Positions 33,868 to 45,677 of a stretch of DNA of 64,000 bases are shown here, piece after piece. A program made the translations under genes and the position numbers. This stretch comes from Biscogniauxia marginata (taxonomy: Eukaryota > Ascomycota > Sordariomycetes > Xylariales > Xylariaceae). The stretch is taken from NCBI GenBank assembly GCA_022695795.1, contig MU404204.1:1-64000 (forward strand), read 5' to 3'. How positions within the stretch are numbered: the stretch's first letter is position 1; each line of letters starts with the position of its first letter. The notes under the pieces were generated by a model. It ran no database searches and had not been told where the DNA came from. It saw nothing but the letters and a program-made list of their open reading frames with translations.

Positions 33868-35524
33868 ATGGCACCAAACTTCAAGGCTCTCATATTCGAT
33901 CTCGGGGGTGTGTTGTTAGAATGGGATAGACACAGTGCCAACGCTTTATCGCCTGGTCAGTTTTTGACCATTATGAACTCGACAACCTGGCATGATTTAG
34001 ACAGAGGCAAGCTTACGGTCAAGGCGGCGTGTGAGGTAAGTTACTGCCCGGGGGCAAAACCGTCCAAGCCAGGTCTAAGGGTTTTATTAGAATTTCGGCA
34101 AGATTCTTGGGGTTGACCCATCCACTGCCGAGATCGCCCTAGAGCAGGCCCAGAAATCGTTGAGTGTCAACCTTGCACTGGTTCAGACAATCTATGATCT
34201 CAAAGTCTCGAGTCCCGACCTCGAGTTTTACGTCATGTCCAACATCTCTCGTGTTAGTACATCCCTCTCATCATATAGGACGTAACTCACCAGTTTTCAG
34301 GAGCATTTCAAGATAGTGCAAGCACTGGATTTGCCTTGGTCAATGTTTAGTAAAACATTTATATCGGGGCTCGAGGGCATGCGCAAGCCTGATTTATGCT
34401 TCTTCGAACACGTCATTCGGGAGATTGGATATGATCCAAGCCAAATGATCTTCGTCGATGACACGGTTGAAAACATCTGTGCAGCCCGGTCTTTGGGCAT
34501 CTACGGGATACTCGTAGATAACAAACTGGCCAAAGTTGGCGGAACGCTACGGAATCTGCTACAAAACCCTCTAGTGCGAGCAGAAGATTTTATGAAATCC
34601 AATGCCAAGAACCACCATTGCGTTGTTGAGGGTCACAACGATATCTTACTCAAGGACAACTTCGCTCAGCTCATTATCTGGGAGCTTACTGGTGACGCAG
34701 ATATGGTTTACCTGAGATGGCCCTCCAATACATTAAATGGGAATCGCATGTCTCTGAATGGTAAACTGAATGGCAAAGCAGGCTCTGAGACCTTCGTCAA
34801 CGAGGATGTTAAGAATAATCTTTGGAACTACTTCTGTGAGGAACCTGCTCTCACCACTAGAGAATTCCCGCCAGATGCAGACACGACGTCGATAGCCTAC
34901 TTATCCCTCCCCGAGGAGTATATGAGCCGGGTGGCCAATATTGAGCATGTTTTGGACATAATGGCTGCCAATACTGACTCCGACGGGATCATGCTAACAT
35001 ACTTCACCAAGGAAAGACCCCGTCTTACCCCCGAAGTATGCTGCAATATCCTCAGAGTCTTCTATCGCTTTGGTCACGGGTCTGATGCGCGCATAAAGAA
35101 GACAGAGGACTGGGTGATCAGTTGCCTGAAGAACGGAGCGTGCCTCGATGGGAACAGGCATTACTCAACACCAGAGAGCTTCCTATACTTCGTGGCTCGG
35201 TTGTATGCCGAATGCGGCTCGGTCCCATTAAGAAAAAAGCTAGAGGTTATCAAGGAGAAATTAGGGGAGAGTCTCAATATACCCACAAACCCCCTAGCCC
35301 TGGCGCTTCGTATCTCTGCTTGTCAATTTGCTGGAATTGATCCGCATCTTTATCAGAAAGACCTTGCAAGGCTACTTTCTGTACAACAAGAGGATGGAGG
35401 GTGGCCAGCGGGACACTTCTGTTGCTATGGTCGGACAGGTGCCCGTATCGGGAATCGTGGCTTGACAACGGCATTGGCCATTAAGATCCTTCAACATGAT
35501 CAGCTGGGTGGTAAGCTCGCATAG
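33868..35524 (+). CDS. HAD-like/class II terpene cyclase fusion, AstC-like (drimane-type sesquiterpene synthase)
   Basis: Three exons: 33868-34035, 34091-34252 and 34301-35524; 517 aa. The N-terminal ~200 residues show all four HAD-superfamily motifs: ALIFDLGGVLLEW (nucleophile D11), YVMSNIS (S106), MRKPDLCFF (K139) and FVDDTVENI (D163/D164). Motif I has G13 where phosphatases often have the second Asp. The C-terminal part has DADTTS (302-307), the DxDTTS acid of class II terpene cyclases, and VQQEDGGWPAG (from about 471), a QW-like motif. This two-domain layout is known from A. oryzae AstC, which cyclises farnesyl diphosphate by protonation to a drimanyl phosphate; related fungal enzymes make drimenol-type products. 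By analogy this is the scaffold enzyme of a drimane sesquiterpenoid pathway. The flanking P450, flavoprotein and SDR genes support that. The exact product is not predictable. Confidence 0.85.
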
Positions 35525-36112
35525 GTTTTCCCAATACATACATAATGATCGTTTTAGCTTATCATTGGTGCCTGCTCTACACATCCAAGGGGCGTTATTA
35601 TCTCCTGATTCAGTGTCACAGTGTCAGCCCTATTAACCTGTAAGTCCTAGAAGAGCCAAGACGGATGGATTGACTATCCGCATGGCTCATTGACTAATAT
35701 AATTTTGACTGCAACTCCATCTTACAAGCCATGGTCCTAGATTCAACATCGTATTAAATATTTGGCGCCTTGCAGCCTCCCGGCTTGGAGTCATTCGAAC
35801 ACTATTGTAGGTTTCCTTCTGTGATTTCAGCTGAGGCTAACATCCGGAAAGACCGGACCAGTTCAACTCCCCTAAATGGTTATTTACTCATTCAGCCCTG
35901 GCTGTTCCGCCGTGACGTAAGACCCTAGGCAAGGAGGTGTCGCCGTTCTTAAGGCTGAGCAATTCTAACAGATGCTGAAAATACTTTCAATGGCATGGGT
36001 GAAGAAGTGCGATTAGACATGATGGTATCGATTCAACGACGATGTCAGCAACGAAGGATCCCAATCACCTAAGAAATAGACACTTTTGATGATGATAACA
36101 GACAGAAAATAC

Positions 36113-36120
36113 TATAAAAA
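36113..36120 (+). promoter_or_regulatory. TATA-like box upstream of FAD oxidoreductase
   Basis: TATAAAAA lies about 150 bases before the chosen start at 36264, in otherwise unremarkable sequence. Plausible core promoter; not tested. Confidence 0.35.
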
Positions 36121-36263
36121 CTCTTGAGGACCTTGGATCGAGATGATAGAATGGTCAAAGAACAGCACTCTCAACTATTATCGACTAGTTGCGGTTCAGT
36201 CTACTTCGCTTTGAAAATATATCCCTTTTGATTTTTGCTCTGTTCTCAAGGCTTTGTGATAGA

Positions 36264-37983
36264 ATGTCTTCGTTCAGACTTATCAAGTTCTTGCCACTCC
36301 TTGTCGGACTCATTGGATCGACCACGGCTACGCCCTATGCGGTCAATCTCCGGCGTCAGAACGCAACTTGGCCCAGCGAGATAGCTGACGAGGCTCACGG
36401 GCCTGACTGGCCTGAATTCGTCAACAAGACCACTCGATGGTCTACTTATGAGGCCCCCACTTTCAACGAAGTGTTTCTTCCAGAGACAGAGGACGACCTG
36501 TCTCTCGGTGTGAGTCTTGATTCCTGTCTACTGCGTAGTGCCATGCGAAGAATTACAGACTGAGAGTAGAGCCCCTAGCTTCAATACCTGGCGAGTATTA
36601 ACAGGACCTGGCTGGCTAAGTCTGGCGGCCATGGATACTCGCCAACTCTCCACTCGATCCAAAATGGTGTTCTCATCAACATGGAGAACTTTGATTATGT
36701 CAATATAAACTCCGATAATACGGTCACAGTCGGTACTGGCGCAAGGTTCGATGAACTGACAGCTGTCGTGGGCGGTGCTGGGAGAGAAATCAGTCAGTCT
36801 ATTTGCGACCTAAAACATGAAAGGAATCAAAATGGCTAACAGTTCTGCAGCAATTGGAGCATGCCCTTGCGTCGGCGCTCTGGGTGCTATGCTCGGTGGC
36901 GGACTCGGTCGTTTCCAAGGTCTACATGGGTTGACCAGTGATGCCCTGCGCAGCGCACGTGTGGTGCTTTGGAATGGTACAGTCGTCGAAGCTTCTGACG
37001 ATGTCAATCAAGACCTCTTCTGGGGTCTCCGGGGTGCCGGTCAGAACTTCGGTATCGTCACAGAGGCTGTGTTCGAGACGTTCGAGGCGACAAACGGCGG
37101 TATGCAGTATTCTGCCGATTTAAGCTTTACCATCGATAAACTCGAGCAAGTCTTCGATACCAATAATGAGCTTCTGGCCAATGGCCTAGATCCTGCTCTG
37201 GCTCTCGTGACGGCAGTCGGTTCAGATCCCACATCGCTGGAGGTGAGTTTCACTGATGGAAGGCTTGAATGTCAAGTGACTATTTGATAAATAGAACCGG
37301 GCATGTTGACTAACTGCGACTCGACACAGACTTTGATCTTCGTTAACATCGTGTATCCCGGACCCGAGGAAAAGGGCCAGGAAATTACGGCGCTCTATTC
37401 CAACTTTAGCTCTAGCATCAGTGAGCATTATGTCCAATGGACTGATTTGGCGACCGTGGCGCTTCCTGGCATCGTCCAATCTGGGTGTCCTACCGGTCGC
37501 CGCGCAAACCAATACAGCGTCATGACAAAGACTTTGCCGACGGAGACCTTCCGCGCAGCCGCCGACTCGTACACAGAGTTCATCCAGGCCAACCCAGGGG
37601 CAAACACCAGTGTCATCTTCATCGAGACCTTCGGCCAGGAGGCTTTGAGGGCGCTACCAGACGATTACTCGGCGTTCCCTCACCGCGACGCCTTTGACAA
37701 TGCGGTGGTCCTCTCCATGACCTATTGGGACGACGTCTATGCCGATGCCGCTGACGCCTGGGGGCTAGAATGGCGCGATAAGATTGCGCAACCAGAGGTC
37801 TCCGGCTACGATAAGCTGTCTGTCTATCAGAACTACGCGCACGACGACGAGCCCTTGTCAGCCCTATACGGCTTCGACGCGTGGCGCCATGAGCGGCTGA
37901 CGGCTTTGAAGACGAGCTATGACCCAGAAGGGCATTTCAATGGGTATCATGCCGTGCCTGCCGACCTGGCAAGCTGGTCTTAA
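36264..37983 (+). CDS. Secreted BBE-type FAD-linked oxidoreductase
   Basis: Four exons: 36264-36509, 36579-36792, 36851-37242 and 37330-37983; 501 aa. The start at 36264 places a signal peptide at the N-terminus (MSSFRLIKFLPLLVGLIGST). An in-frame Met at 36189 would hide it behind 25 residues. The FAD_binding_4 core has AKSGGHGYS, with H100 as the expected 8-alpha-histidyl flavin link. IGACPCVGALG has C158 as the expected second (6-S-cysteinyl) link, followed by GLHGLTSDALRSARVV and FWGLRGAGQNFGIVTE. The C-terminal BBE segment (YQNYAHDDEPLSALYG) is intact. Enzymes of this family do two-electron oxidations (alcohol to carbonyl, ring closures) in many fungal clusters. Same strand as, and 0.74 kb after, the terpene cyclase. 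Confidence 0.88.
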
Positions 37984-38682
37984 GTTCTGACTGTTGGTAC
38001 TCGCCATGAAATCTTGTATAGATGTTTCGGGGCTTTTTGAGGAAGTAGCCGGTTAGAATGTAATTTATTTATAGAGTAGAATCGTATGATCAAGTACCTG
38101 TAGACATGTTTTATCAATAGACTACCTCTTACCCCCTTTTATTATAATACTGCAATACATGTACCATTGACTATGGTTGTCCACGTGGGATAGTAAATGT
38201 GTTACTGCAGCCCGTTTTACCACACCTGTTGCATACGGAAGCAAAGGAGGCCCCTTCGTATTACACGGGCAATGCATAGAGGCCATTGCTTACTTGGATT
38301 TGTGGGCTGAAACCTGGAGCTGTGCCGCCGCCAAGCGATGTATGTAAGCAGTTCAAGGTCTTGGATAAGCCCGATATGCAGGACAAAGAAATGGCGTATC
38401 TGAAGACACAGGTAAGACATTTATCAGTTACACACAGCGGCTGTACTGGACTTAATGTGGTGTAAGGACTTAAGGCGCATATCTCCATAATCCTGCATGA
38501 TATCCTGAGGCTTCGGAGCGCATGATTGCAGCATTCACCTAGTACAGATTATATGTAAGGCTACCGTGGCTTGCCTGTGACACATGCTTGTCCCATCTGG
38601 TTTGTGTCCCCGCGAATGGTTCTCGATGTCACCGACATCATAGTCGGCCACGAGAAACAAAGAAGCTCACCCCAAGGTTATG

Positions 38683-38690
38683 TATAAATA
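38683..38690 (+). promoter_or_regulatory. TATA-like box upstream of SDR gene
   Basis: TATAAATA about 120 bases before the SDR start codon; plausible core promoter only. Confidence 0.35.
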
Positions 38691-38811
38691 ATAGAGCAGA
38701 ACGCCAACATTGTGGCCTTCTGTTTTGCACCAGACCGTTCGTTATTCCCAGCAAATCGTACATATCATTCCAATTCGAGCCGTACAGCCGGGAGACACGT
38801 CTGCGCCCGTA

Positions 38812-39909
38812 ATGGAGTCCCCAAATACTAAGCCATACCATCTGCCTCGTGATGCCGTCTGGTTCAGTGAGTAATACCCTCGATATTTAATTCTGACACA
38901 CGCCAAACCCTAATTCCATTCCCTAGTCACTGGCTGCTCTTCGGGCATCGGAGAAGCTCTTGCCCAAGTCGTCGCGAAAACCTCGAACCGCCTTGTGGCA
39001 ACGGCACGGAACCCAGACGCCCTATCTAACATCCCAAGCGGCGATAATGTCCTCAAGCTGAAGCTCGATGTTACTTCGATTCCCTCTATCGAGGCCGCGT
39101 TCAGCGATGCACTGAAGAAGTTCGGGCGCATCGACGTGGTCGTCAACAACGCAGGCTACACTCTTGTCGGCGATGCTGAAGGCGCCGGAGATGAGGAGTC
39201 TCGTGCCGTGATGGACACGAACTTTTGGGGTGTGGTAAACGTGTCCAAAAAGGCCCTTGGGATAATGAGGGACGAGAACCCTAAGAACGGCGGCCAGCAG
39301 GGTGGCGTTATTCTTCAAATGAGTTCTATGGGCGGCTGGAGTGGCTTTCCGGCTGGTTCGTTCTATCATGCCAGCAAGTTCGCCGTCGAAGGGTGGACGG
39401 AAGCTGTGGCCAAGGAACTCCCTCCCTCGTGGAACAGTAAGTCTAACTTTTCATTATCTTCTATGTTTCATAGCTTTCGAGTACAGGGATAGAATCCCAG
39501 AGTACAGAGGATGATCTCTTGCTAATAGATTCAACATTATTCAGTCCACCTATCCATTATTGAGCCTGGTGGCGCCAAGACCAACTACGCAACGTCCTCG
39601 CTGAAACACATGGCCAAGCGACATCCAGCCTACGCTGATCCAAGCTATCCTACAAACGCCATATTGAGCTACATGTTAAGCGACCAAGGCCGTAGTACGT
39701 GGACAGAGCCAAGCGATATCGCGGTTTCCATCTACCACGTTGTCAGTCGCGGACAACGAATCCCAATCCGCATTCCATTGGGACCTGACTCCTGGGGAAT
39801 GATCATGGCAGATATCGAGAGTATAAAGAAAGATCTTGAGGAACTCAAACCCATAAGTCTGGGTGTTGGTGACCCAAAGCAATTCGAATCGATCAACTTT
39901 CTGAAGTGA
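38812..39909 (+). CDS. Short-chain dehydrogenase/reductase
   Basis: Three exons, 38812-38866, 38927-39436 and 39545-39909; 309 aa. The classical SDR marks are all present: TGCSSGIG (20-27, cofactor loop formed across the first splice), NNAG (92-95) and catalytic YHASK (Y165-K169). The downstream IIEPGGAKTNY loop is also intact. An Arg follows the second strand (TARN), suggesting NADP(H). The C-terminal IPLGPDSWGM segment is common in a fungal SDR group annotated as oxidoreductases of hydroxyl/keto compounds. Position directly after the FAD oxidoreductase on the same strand suggests it handles an alcohol/carbonyl of the terpenoid. It need not be pathway-specific. Confidence 0.88.
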
Positions 39910-40837
39910 GTAGGGGTTGTAGGAGGAGGGAATCAAGGCGGACTCGGACTGCCGAAGGCCTCAATGATGCGCCATCGGTCGGAAACAACCCTTCAAACAA
40001 TAGCGAGAGAAAACAATGAATGTTGAAATATGGGGTATACGACCCCTGGTCTCCTGTATATATAGGTGGGCGAAGCCCACCTACCTCTCTAGACTCACCC
40101 TAAACGAATACACTTGATATTATCCTCACATCTTCGTCTCATCCGAACAATAAATATCTCGAACAATACCCCGAGAAGCCTCACTATTTTCTTCTCTGGT
40201 TTAGTGATAGAGTGCATTCATTTCCTTGAAAATTGGCACAGTGTTTCCTGCGACCTGATTATACACTATCAGTATATTGGATTTGAGGCAGACGATGTGG
40301 GGAGGCTGCTAAGTGGTTGAATAATAAGCTTAATATCGATGCTTGGGTCTGAGGGATGGTGGTTATAATAATGATGGAGGGCAGCTCCAATCTACCTAGG
40401 TAGCTAACGAAATTTCTGAATTTAAGGCCTTGGTGCTTTGACCACCCCGCAGGTTCTCGCATATACGTACCTACATAGGTATCACAACCCGTGCAGGTTT
40501 CTGCTGACTGAGGCAGCAAAGGTACCGAGGATGTATTCGGGACTTCTCCACTTAGAGTAGAGCTACTAGTGAGCTTAGCCTCTTCTACATCTTCGATACG
40601 TCTCACCCACTATATTACCCAACAGCAGGGCTGCCTCGACCAAGCCAATCATGTGCAGCACCAGTAGTATGGTAAGGATTGTGATTGGCCTTTTCGTAGG
40701 CCCAAAGTTGTGGGGAAAAGTAGCAATATACCTACACCTACTTACTTGACTTGCATATATCAACTACCATGTGATGCCTTCGAGGAGTGCGCCGGGCTAA
40801 AAGTTGTCGAGCCGGTGCGAGCGCGGGGGTCCACAGC

Positions 40838-41005
40838 ATGAGACAGAAGGGAGCGCATCTGTCGGAGGGCGTGTATAAGGGCGTGGGGGACAGCAAGGGC
40901 AGCGCTAAGCAACCCGGCGTCGAGGAGCGCAACCCGGTCTATGCGGAGAAGCTGGCGGCGGAGCGGAAGGTGCCGGGGCTGGTATACGACTACTCCCACT
41001 CTTGA
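40838..41005 (+). CDS. Possible small hypothetical protein or 3' exon
   Basis: A GC-rich island encodes, from ATG 40838, 55 residues ending VYDYSHS. The frame stays open upstream to about 40787 and may be joined to an upstream exon. Composition (LSEGVYKGVGDSKGSAKQPG, then YAEKLAAERKV) looks like a real, Gly/Lys-rich soluble peptide and contrasts with the AT-rich surroundings. No family recognised; the start is uncertain. Confidence 0.35.
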   Translation: MRQKGAHLSEGVYKGVGDSKGSAKQPGVEERNPVYAEKLAAERKVPGLVYDYSHS

Positions 41006-42254
41006 TTGGAATCCCTCGTTATTTGCTGGTTTCTTAAAGGATACCACGAATGAATGTTAGTATCTTAAGAGAGGGATTGGTTGGTACTCTTTCGGGGTGT
41101 TCTTGAAGAAACTAGGTAGACGTTAACGAGGGAGAGCTAGTTTAATCGGTTTCCAAAATGGACATATATTAATGAGTATGTTAATGGGTATATATGATTA
41201 AGAAGTTGTCGTAAAAGTGATGTCGCTAATTGCGAGTTTCTAATTAGGGCTAATATAATCCGCGATAGAAGTACGATCCGGACATGCCTTGCAGGTAATT
41301 TTACCTTTACCAATTCTCATAATATACATGTAGGTCGCGCGGGCTTTTGTCTTTCTAGAGATCAAACATACTTTGGTATCTACATCCGGGTACCCCCTTC
41401 GATTTGTGAAACATGTACCTGCATTGAACGTATCGTCACCTTCCCTGCTTATGTACCTAACCTACCAATATACATTTGTATTGAGTCTTTCACTTAGGGC
41501 CCTTGTCATAAACCTAGAAAGTAGACATAGAAACTAGGCGCTCTGGTAAACCAAGAATATTGAGATGCTCTTCTCTAGGACGGTTCGAATCAAGATACAT
41601 GCATTCTACTCTTGGGTATTCGGTAGAGATGATATTTTTTCCAGCAAGTTTTGTATTTTAAGATTCTACCACGTGGACCTGGGCCACGAATCATAGATAT
41701 CAGACAAATTTGTGTGTGATAGATGAGGTACCTAGAAATAGCGAGGACCATGAAAGGCACATGTCACGAATCACTCTTTAGAGGTATAGGCGATAGCGAT
41801 GATGTTGGATGAAGAGCTAGAATCGTAGGTACCTAACAAACCGAAACTTATACCTTTTACTTGCCTTTTTACCCTCTATACGGACATGTATCGCAATCTA
41901 CATACTAATCTATCTCCCTCTTATAGTACGTCAGTGTTGTCTATGCACACTACGTGTGCCTGTCAAGTCATTCAAGGATGGGGCCTGCTGTTTTACCACC
42001 ATATATGTCAGGTATGCAGAGTTATGTGATGAACAATCTTATTTTATCCTTTCCCTCGGCTATAAACAGTGATAGGTCGGAGCGAACCTATACCTCTTTC
42101 CTCAGCTGCACTTTCTGCATAAACAAATCATCACAAAAACATTTCAATCCACCACACAAGCCTATCGCCCACCGCTTCTCATACTCCTACATCCACCATA
42201 GTAATTAGTCGCACCAACACCACACCGCCTCTCAATCCGTGACAATCTACCACA

Positions 42255-42815
42255 ATGGCGTCCCAAAACCAGAATGCGGCAAAGCTGACCGAAAATGAGG
42301 TCAGAATCCTGGGTCTTGCCTGGCAGTGCTTCAAGACCGATCCAGAGGTATGTTCCAATTAACATCAACACATTACATTTCCATCGACTAATGACATCCC
42401 AACGGCAGATCGACTGGAAGAAGCTCGCGGACCTCGGAGGGTACACGAACCCGAACAGCTGCCGGAACATCGTCAGAGGTGAGAATAAATATTCCGTCGC
42501 CCAAATCTATCGTAAAGGGCCTCATCGGCTAACTTTACTTTCTTTTATCTAGGTGCCAAGAAGAAGATCACCGAGGCCTTTGGCGCATCTTCTGCAGGAC
42601 CTAGTCGACCTCTCAAGAGAAAGTCGGGAAAGGGAACTACGACAGAGGAAGATGATGACGATGGTGGTGATGCTGCTGATGTTCCCGCGCCTGCTAAGAA
42701 GGCCAAGGAAGACAAGGAGGCCACCACTCAGTCACGTACTAGTACCGGCAAGAACGGCCACCAGGACCGAGATGAGCAAGAGAACATGGCCAACGCAGAT
42801 GACGACTACGTCTAG
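42255..42815 (+). CDS. Small nuclear-type protein with DNA-binding-like N-terminal helix bundle
   Basis: Three exons: 42255-42347, 42409-42478 and 42553-42815; 141 aa. The first ~60 residues (KLTENEVRILGLAWQCFKTD, then IDWKKLADLGGYTNPNSCRN and IVRGAKKKITEAFG) form a compact helical module. It is found as a small stand-alone protein in many filamentous ascomycetes, with a SANT/histone H1-like look. The tail is Lys/Pro-rich (RPLKRKSGKG, APAKKAKED) then acidic, ending ADDDYV. A nuclear chromatin-associated role is inference from composition. It lies between the two halves of the putative terpenoid cluster and is probably not part of it. Confidence 0.75.
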
Positions 42816-45677
42816 GGCTTGGAGCACGAGCTCCTACTAGGCATCGCCACACATCTTCGCGCAGCTTCTCCCCGATTCCGAGGACGGTACATCGTTATCA
42901 TTGATTTGCTTGGGCTTCTCAACTATGACATTAGCACTTCACAGGGACAGGTAACCTAAGTGATAGGTTTATAGGTAGCAACAAAAGCAACGGCGATGAG
43001 TTAAATAAGAGCAATTAACACTCCTATGAGCAGTTTGCAGTTTAGTGGACCATGTCTTTCCTCTACCGTCGTCGAACCTCCCCTAGGAGACCTTAGATCG
43101 ATGCCTAATCGTGGGAGGAGCGGGTGACCGGTGCTATTTAAACCACTCCGCCATGCGTTAGGAGTGTGATGGGGGAAGTAACCATGGAGCCACCATATTT
43201 ATTATTGCTTTTCTTTGTCCCTTGTTTTTTACGTTTTAATTCAGAGGCTTTCGAGGGTAGATACCTGAGTGTACGAGAAGCTTTGGCGATGCTACCGACA
43301 TCGTGCCTACTACCTCTTAGGTACCTGGTGTAGCCAACGAAATATCTGCAAGTCGGCTTGACTTCTCAAGCTGACCAAGTCCTAGAAATAGGACGAATCA
43401 CTTGGCCCCAAATGGGAGAGCAAGGAGACCCCCAGTATTAAACCAACTAACCTGTGACACTCTATTGACCGCTCATTATCGGTCCTCCTTTTCATTATTC
43501 GTATAAAAGATTACCCTAGGCCAAACGGAAACAGAAATTTGTCAAACGTTTAAACTTTCTCACCAATCCTCTTAAATTTAAACCAACTTTAGATTGGCCA
43601 TTCAACTACAAATGAGAGATATATATCGGCCGTTATGCCTATAGAGTTTTCTCTACGCGGTACCACTTTCGTTTCTCAGCAATGGCTTGAAACCGTCGAA
43701 GGTGGCAGACGCAATACATACCTAGGTACGCTTCCTCTTTGGCATTCTATTGATTTAGTACCTGCGTCACAATTAACGCGTTGACAGCTTAATAAAAGCA
43801 TAAATCTTCTATTAGTTCTCCAAACTAATGCCAAAAACGAATGATATCGTCTTTAACGTTACAGCCTAGAACATCATAGAACGTAGCCGCTTCGCCCAAG
43901 ATATGGTATCTGCCAGCATCCTTTAGTCTATCCTCGCAGCCACTCTAGTCTGTTTTGGCGTTAACTAGTTCTTAGTGCAGAACAACGATGTGGCAATCTA
44001 AATGACCCCCTGCCACCAAATGCTGCTTATATTTCCCCAAATGAAATTTATCAGTCCTGCTTCAGGGGGGAACGCTATGTTTTCTTCAGGCTGGAGTAAT
44101 AGGGCTTTTTACGTGCCTGAGCGTGGATTTTGTTTTAATAGAAACAACCTTCATGGCCGTGTTATTCGGGCCGTTATTGCTATACACGGAGCTTCATACT
44201 CCGAGACGGACTAAATGAGGAGACTTGACGTCGGTTGCGGTGGTATAACACGCCCACTCACCAGGGCTTCGGAGACCGGGTGGGTCCCCGGGCGTGTAAC
44301 CGGTACGGCCAGCAATGGTGTCTCCGACCTTTGAGCCCAATTTCCTTGTCAGTATTTATAAAGGACTTCACTATGCTTTTCACACAGTAAATTCAAAATC
44401 CCAATAATAGTACTCATCTTTTCATTCAACTTCCCTGCATTTCATTTTCTCAAGTCATGGAATTCTTTCAAACCTTGGCCCTTAGCTATTATACAATCAT
44501 TTAAGATTGACATGCATATTACTCTCTCCATTTCCAAAACCAAGGTACTCTTTGCTACACGTTTTTGGTACAGACTCTTAACTATCACAAATAATATCCA
44601 TTCAATTAAGTTACCCCAGGTCCACGAAGGCCGCCCTAAGAATGACAGCAGTATAGAGTTCAGGTATCTTTTTATTAATAGCTTCTGGTGGATTTTCAGC
44701 TCTATGTATATTTAGGTATATATCATTCCCACAACAGAGACCCGATATTCTCTAATCCTTACCATTTTCAGCTAGTTCTTCAGCTGATCAATTGAGGCTC
44801 CCAATTCTTCTCCAAGTCTGGTCACCCCCCTGTCGGCAGCTGGTTCTTGAAGGCTCAATTGTTCAGACTTGGTAACAACAACGCCAGGATCCAATTGCTA
44901 CCCCGTCTACCTATGTCGCCTGGGAGCTAGCTAATAGTTACCTATCGCGTCTTCCACCTAGCTACTCATGATTGCCAAACTCAATGAGACTTAGAGAAGG
45001 GTTGATCACACGGTGAAGTGAGCACGACCCGGAAGTACAAGGACTTAATGCTTGGAGCGCTTAACACCGAAGACTCAGCAAAAAGGCTAAGTTAGACTAG
45101 TCAGAGTACGGGTGCAGGGTTCAGGGTTCAGAACCAGCCGTAGACCCTGATATCAACACCAATGGCGTAGGAAGGATGGATTTAGAGCTCTAACTACTAC
45201 TGGAGTTTCGGCACTTGGACTTGGCTTGAATCATTATCCTTGGCACTGGGGGTTACAGGCTTCTCTAGACGACGGTGTTTAACAAGAGCCGAATTGTCTC
45301 CCACAATCCTAACCTTAGCATCGAATCCCGAGACCGCCAAATTAGAATCTGGTGGAGAAAAGTGAGTATCTAAAGTGCAGTAATAGGAATTAAGTATCGT
45401 TAACTACAAGGACCCCAAGGTTATTTGTATAGATTCCATTCATGATATGCTGTTTCTAAGCTTCCTTAACTAGCAAAACCTTTCCAACCGCCTTCTCGTT
45501 CGGTCCTATTTTTAGTATACATTTGACATAATACATCTCGTGGCTCGCTCGTTTGACGTAATAAGGGGTATTGTAGGTTTTTACCTAGGCGAGTCTTATT
45601 TATGCCCATCGTAATATGTTGTGTGACCTTTCATTTGCCATCGCCTCAAGCCTCCTGGGTGCTAGAAGCGTATTGGC
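42816..45677. other. Intergenic, no gene seen
   Basis: 2.9 kb without a convincing ORF, RNA gene or repeat. A tRNA-Leu-like stretch at 43070-43165 (minus) does not fold (see rejected items). Confidence 0.5.

Noticed and set aside
43070..43165. Minus-strand stretch resembling a class II tRNA (GGCGGAGTGGTTTAA and GGTTCGACGAC boxes)
   Set aside because: No acceptor stem or T-stem pairing can be drawn around the box-like sequences, and no T-run follows.
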